A stretch of DNA of 64,000 nt from Desulfuromonadales bacterium (GTDB lineage: Bacteria; Desulfobacterota; Desulfuromonadia; Desulfuromonadales; BM103). Where the stretch lies: NCBI GenBank assembly GCA_030145195.1, contig JAQYVY010000013.1:1-64000 (forward strand), in the 5' to 3' direction. The translations under genes were made by a program, and so were the position numbers. The notes beneath the pieces were generated by a model, which searched no databases, was not told where the DNA came from, and saw only the letters and a list, made by a program, of their open reading frames with translations. Shown piece after piece: positions 61,387-64,000 of the stretch (positions within the stretch are counted from its first letter, which is position 1; each line of letters opens with the position of its first letter).

Positions 61387-63213
61387 TTGGCAGAAATAAC
61401 TCACAACAGTTTCATCCCGTGTAATCGGGCAGAGATGACACAGCGCGGCTGGGACGAACTAGACATCCTGTTTGTGACCGGGGACGCCTATATTGATCAT
61501 CCGACCTTTGGCACCCCCCTGCTGGCACGGCTGCTTGAAGCCGAGGGTTTTCACGTCGGCATCCTGGCCCAACCGGACTGGCGCGATCCAGAGGCTTTAA
61601 AAATCATGGGCCGACCACGCCTCTTTGCCGCCATTTCAGCTGGGGCCATGGATTCGATGGTCAATCATTACACCGCAGCCAAAAAGGTGCGCAACGACGA
61701 CGCCTACACTCCGGGGGGGCGTTCGGGCGCGCGGCCAAATCGGGCGGTCATCGCTTACACGGCAGCAGTCAAGGGTGCTTTCAAGGGCTTGCCGACGGTC
61801 ATCGGCGGGATCGAAGCCAGTCTGCGGCGGCTGGCGCACTACGATTACTGGGACAACAAGGTCAGGCGCTCGGTGCTGGTTGACAGCAAAGCGGACCTGT
61901 TGCTCTTCGGCATGGCCGAATCTGCACTCACTGCTCTGGCCTGGCGCATGCACCAGGGAGAAACCATCGACAGCATCACCGATCTGCGCGGAACCGCCTA
62001 CCTCGCCAGAACCGGCCCTGATGATGCGGTTCAGCTGCCCGCCTACGAAGAGGTCAGCAGCAGCACCGCGGCCTATAATCTTGCCTTCAAGCTGGCTTCC
62101 GAACAGAAGAACCCTTATAGCGGTAAAGCATTGCTCCAGCCCCATGGCAACCGTATGGTCATAGTCAATCCGCCGACAATGCCCCTGGAAGCAGAGCAAC
62201 TCGACCGGATCTACGCCCTGCCCTTCACCAAACGGCCGCATCCATCGTACCGCGAGCCGATCCCGGCCTACGCTCAGATCAAATTTTCGATCACCAGCCA
62301 CCGTGGTTGCTTTGGCGGCTGTGCCTTCTGCGCGATCACCCATCACCAGGGTAAGACCATCCAGTCGCGTTCCGAAAAATCCGTAGTCGATGAGCTCGAC
62401 CGTTTGAGCCGTCACCCGGAATTTCGCGGCACGGTCACAGACGTCGGCGGCCCAACCGCAAACATGTACGGCCTGCATTGCAACGACCCACAGGCCCAGG
62501 CCGCCTGCCGCCGCGAGAGTTGTCTTTACCCGCAGATCTGCAAACACCTCGACACCAGCGACCAGCAGGCCGTAGCGCTCCTGCGCAAACTGCGGTCACA
62601 CCCGGCGGTGAAGCATCTGTTTGTCGCTTCGGGGATTCGCTTCGATCTACTCAACCGGCAGCCGGAGTACTTTGCCGACCTAATCAAACATCACGTCGGT
62701 GGCCTGCTCAAAGTGGCCCCTGAATCGACCAGCCCCAAGGTCACAAAAGTCATGCGCAAACCGGGACCACAGGTTTTTGAGAAATTCTTGCAGAAGTTTC
62801 GCGAACAGAGTCAAAAACTGGACAAAAAACAGGCGGTCATCCCCTACTTCATCAGCTCCCACCCCGGCTGCACTCTCGACGATATGATCGATGTCGCGCT
62901 CTTCTTGAAAGAGCACAACTTGCGCGTCGAACAGGTTCAGGAGTTCACCCCGACTCCGGGCAGCCTGGCGACCTGTATCTACCATACGGGCCAGGACCCA
63001 TTTACAGGAGAAGTGGTGCATGTCCCTCGCAACCCCAATGAGCGGCGGCAGCAAAAAGCGTTACTGCTCTGGCATCTTCCGGAAAACCGCAAGGATGTGA
63101 TCGATGCCCTGCGCAGCTGCAACCGTGAGAAGCTGACAGGACAACTGCTGCCAGACTCCACGCAAAAAGCCAAACCTTCCCATCGAACAAAAAAGGGGAG
63201 CAGGCGCAACTGA
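61387..63213 (+). CDS. YgiQ-family radical SAM protein
   Basis: The 608-residue protein begins with the YgiQ N-terminal domain (GDAYIDHPTFGTPLLARLLE, GRPRLFAAISAGAMDSMVNH) and carries the radical-SAM CxxxCxxC motif in HRGCFGGCAFCAITHHQG, with further conserved PESTSPKVTKVMRKPG and PYFISSHPGC blocks. Biochemical role unknown. It begins with TTG 61387 (MAEITHNSFIP); ATG 61435 would cut the domain. Confidence 0.95.
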   Translation: MAEITHNSFIPCNRAEMTQRGWDELDILFVTGDAYIDHPTFGTPLLARLLEAEGFHVGILAQPDWRDPEALKIMGRPRLFAAISAGAMDSMVNHYTAAKKVRNDDAYTPGGRSGARPNRAVIAYTAAVKGAFKGLPTVIGGIEASLRRLAHYDYWDNKVRRSVLVDSKADLLLFGMAESALTALAWRMHQGETIDSITDLRGTAYLARTGPDDAVQLPAYEEVSSSTAAYNLAFKLASEQKNPYSGKALLQPHGNRMVIVNPPTMPLEAEQLDRIYALPFTKRPHPSYREPIPAYAQIKFSITSHRGCFGGCAFCAITHHQGKTIQSRSEKSVVDELDRLSRHPEFRGTVTDVGGPTANMYGLHCNDPQAQAACRRESCLYPQICKHLDTSDQQAVALLRKLRSHPAVKHLFVASGIRFDLLNRQPEYFADLIKHHVGGLLKVAPESTSPKVTKVMRKPGPQVFEKFLQKFREQSQKLDKKQAVIPYFISSHPGCTLDDMIDVALFLKEHNLRVEQVQEFTPTPGSLATCIYHTGQDPFTGEVVHVPRNPNERRQQKALLLWHLPENRKDVIDALRSCNREKLTGQLLPDSTQKAKPSHRTKKGSRRN

Positions 63214-63577
63214 CTCGCGCTCTATTCCATCATCCCGCCCCCCCTTGCATATACAAGTGAACTGACGGATGCGCTTGCGGGCAAGGCAACCGGAATGAGT
63301 ATCCGTGGTTAAGCACACGGCGGTTCAAGATCCTGGGGGTTTGAAGCTGAGGGTATTCAGGCAGGGTTGAAGGCTTACCGTTGGTTGTCAACCATGAAAC
63401 CCAACAAGGCTCTGGCAAGTGAGTGAAGATCTTTTCGCTGGTCGAGAAAACCGATGGACCTTGCGACTATGTTTTAGTGGAGAAACTGAGCAGATGATGG
63501 CGACAGCATCATGCCTCCAAATAAAGCAGTTACCAAAACACCCCCTTCATTTTAATAAATCAGGTTCTCAAAGAAAG
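63214..63577. other. 364-base gap, no gene seen
   Basis: Between YgiQ and the acetyltransferase the frames are short, without ribosome sites or motifs. No hairpin with T-run was identified. Confidence 0.4.
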
Positions 63578-64000
63578 TCATATAGCGCGAGAATTATTCC
63601 GGGTAATTTCGACTCGTTTATAGCTTGCAAGTTCTGGTTTGCTGATGTTTTGGAGTGAAGCAAGAAAAGCTTCGGGCTGATCCAAGGGCAACTGCAGCAA
63701 AAACTCAACAGGCAATTCCCACCAGGCGCTATGGATTAAACCCTCGACAACTTCGGGCGCATGCCGCCGCTTTATGACCCGCGCAGGCATCCCGGCGACA
63801 ATTGTATAGGGGGGCACGTCGCGAGTCACCAGGGACCATGCGGAGACAACGGCTCCGGTGCCGATGTGAACACCTTCCATTATAATTGCTCCGCGCCCAA
63901 TCCAGACATCGTGCTCAATCCTCGTCGGAGTGCTTGCAACAGCGTACTTCAGAGGGGCGTCGACGAATTGAAACGGGTGCGAGCTCACCCAGTCTAAGGG
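63578..64000 (-). CDS. hexapeptide-repeat acetyltransferase (partial)
   Basis: The partial protein has hexapeptide repeats (IEHDVWIGRGAIIMEGVHIG, TGAVVSAWSLVTRDVPPYTI, VAGMPARVIKRR), as in CatB/LbH xenobiotic or sugar acetyltransferases. The frame remains open to the window edge (PLDWVSSHPF), so the N-terminal part lies outside; the internal GTG at 63988 is not the true start. Substrate unknown. Confidence 0.9.
   Translation of the reverse strand, partial: PLDWVSSHPFQFVDAPLKYAVASTPTRIEHDVWIGRGAIIMEGVHIGTGAVVSAWSLVTRDVPPYTIVAGMPARVIKRRHAPEVVEGLIHSAWWELPVEFLLQLPLDQPEAFLASLQNISKPELASYKRVEITRNNSRAI

Noticed and set aside
1-64000. tRNA, rRNA and CRISPR arrays
   Set aside because: I saw no cloverleaf-type sequence with a GTTCGA arm, no rRNA-like stretch and no regularly spaced repeats with unique spacers. 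This was by eye; a covariance search could still find a tRNA.

Overview
The window reads as a chromosomal segment of a Gram-negative anaerobe, most likely a deltaproteobacterium of the Desulfuromonas/Geobacter/Pelobacter type. This is an inference from gene families remembered as typical of that group (RdgC-like protein beginning MGILNNTVSLCQF, Uup-type ABC-F, DUF3820, YhiN-like flavoprotein, HflKC, LolCDE-like operon, SucD-like acylating aldehyde dehydrogenase) and from intergenic repeats of the CACAAAGACAC and GGGGACAGGC kinds. No rRNA, tRNA or CRISPR array was seen.

Layout. 1-2670: accessory end with a HigBA-like toxin-antitoxin module between two 79-bp direct repeats, a ParDE module with its operator, and a gene-poor stretch with repeat debris. 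2673-13983: housekeeping block (CoA-acylating aldehyde dehydrogenase, GreA-like factor, Tex, receiver-only regulator, CvfB-like S1 protein, Uup, RdgC-like, Dus, DUF3820). 14033-26700: an AT-richer accessory island. Its core is a minus-strand run: WYL regulator, histone-deacetylase-fold protein, RNase J-like metallo-beta-lactamase, DUF1871-like protein, a DnaB-like protein with a ruined ATPase site, a PD-(D/E)XK-like protein, a 130-aa protein, a SUKH plus TPR-like protein, a HAD-like protein and three small unknowns. An ankyrin gene and a Cys-rich gene are divergent from it. Three copies of a palindrome, CGACA-N5-TGTCG, lie over the proposed promoters, so the parts look like one regulon. This is the best candidate for an undescribed system, possibly anti-phage defence; that function is inference only.

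27184-29671: a Fur-box-preceded porin, an FMN-binding lipoprotein-like protein and a 4-TM protein, probably iron-linked redox or uptake. 29740-32728: thioesterase, then two small exported-protein genes separated by an integron attC-like site, then repeats and a zinc-ribbon gene. 32736-35473: periplasmic metallo-beta-lactamase-fold hydrolase and a two-gene ABC exporter. 36505-41173: remnant of a phosphoethanolamine-transferase gene, a branched terminator, an OmpR/HK two-component pair and a VCBS-repeat secreted protein. 46271-41210: a five-gene overlapping operon (LolA-like carrier, two FtsX-type permeases, LolD-like ATPase, beta-barrel protein), which together look like an export route to the outer membrane.

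46623-50217: an ELWxxDGT-repeat lipoprotein, then a repeat-rich stretch with a small unknown gene, a second ParDE pair and a truncated HEPN-like gene. 50454-64000: housekeeping genes again (MurB, spermidine-synthase-like methyltransferase, HflC/HflK, QueG-like ferredoxin-domain protein, YhiN-like, a four-S1-domain protein, RarD, TPMT, YqaA, SGNH esterase, YgiQ radical SAM), ending in a hexapeptide acetyltransferase cut by the window edge. Copies of one dispersed inverted-repeat element sit between many of the housekeeping genes.
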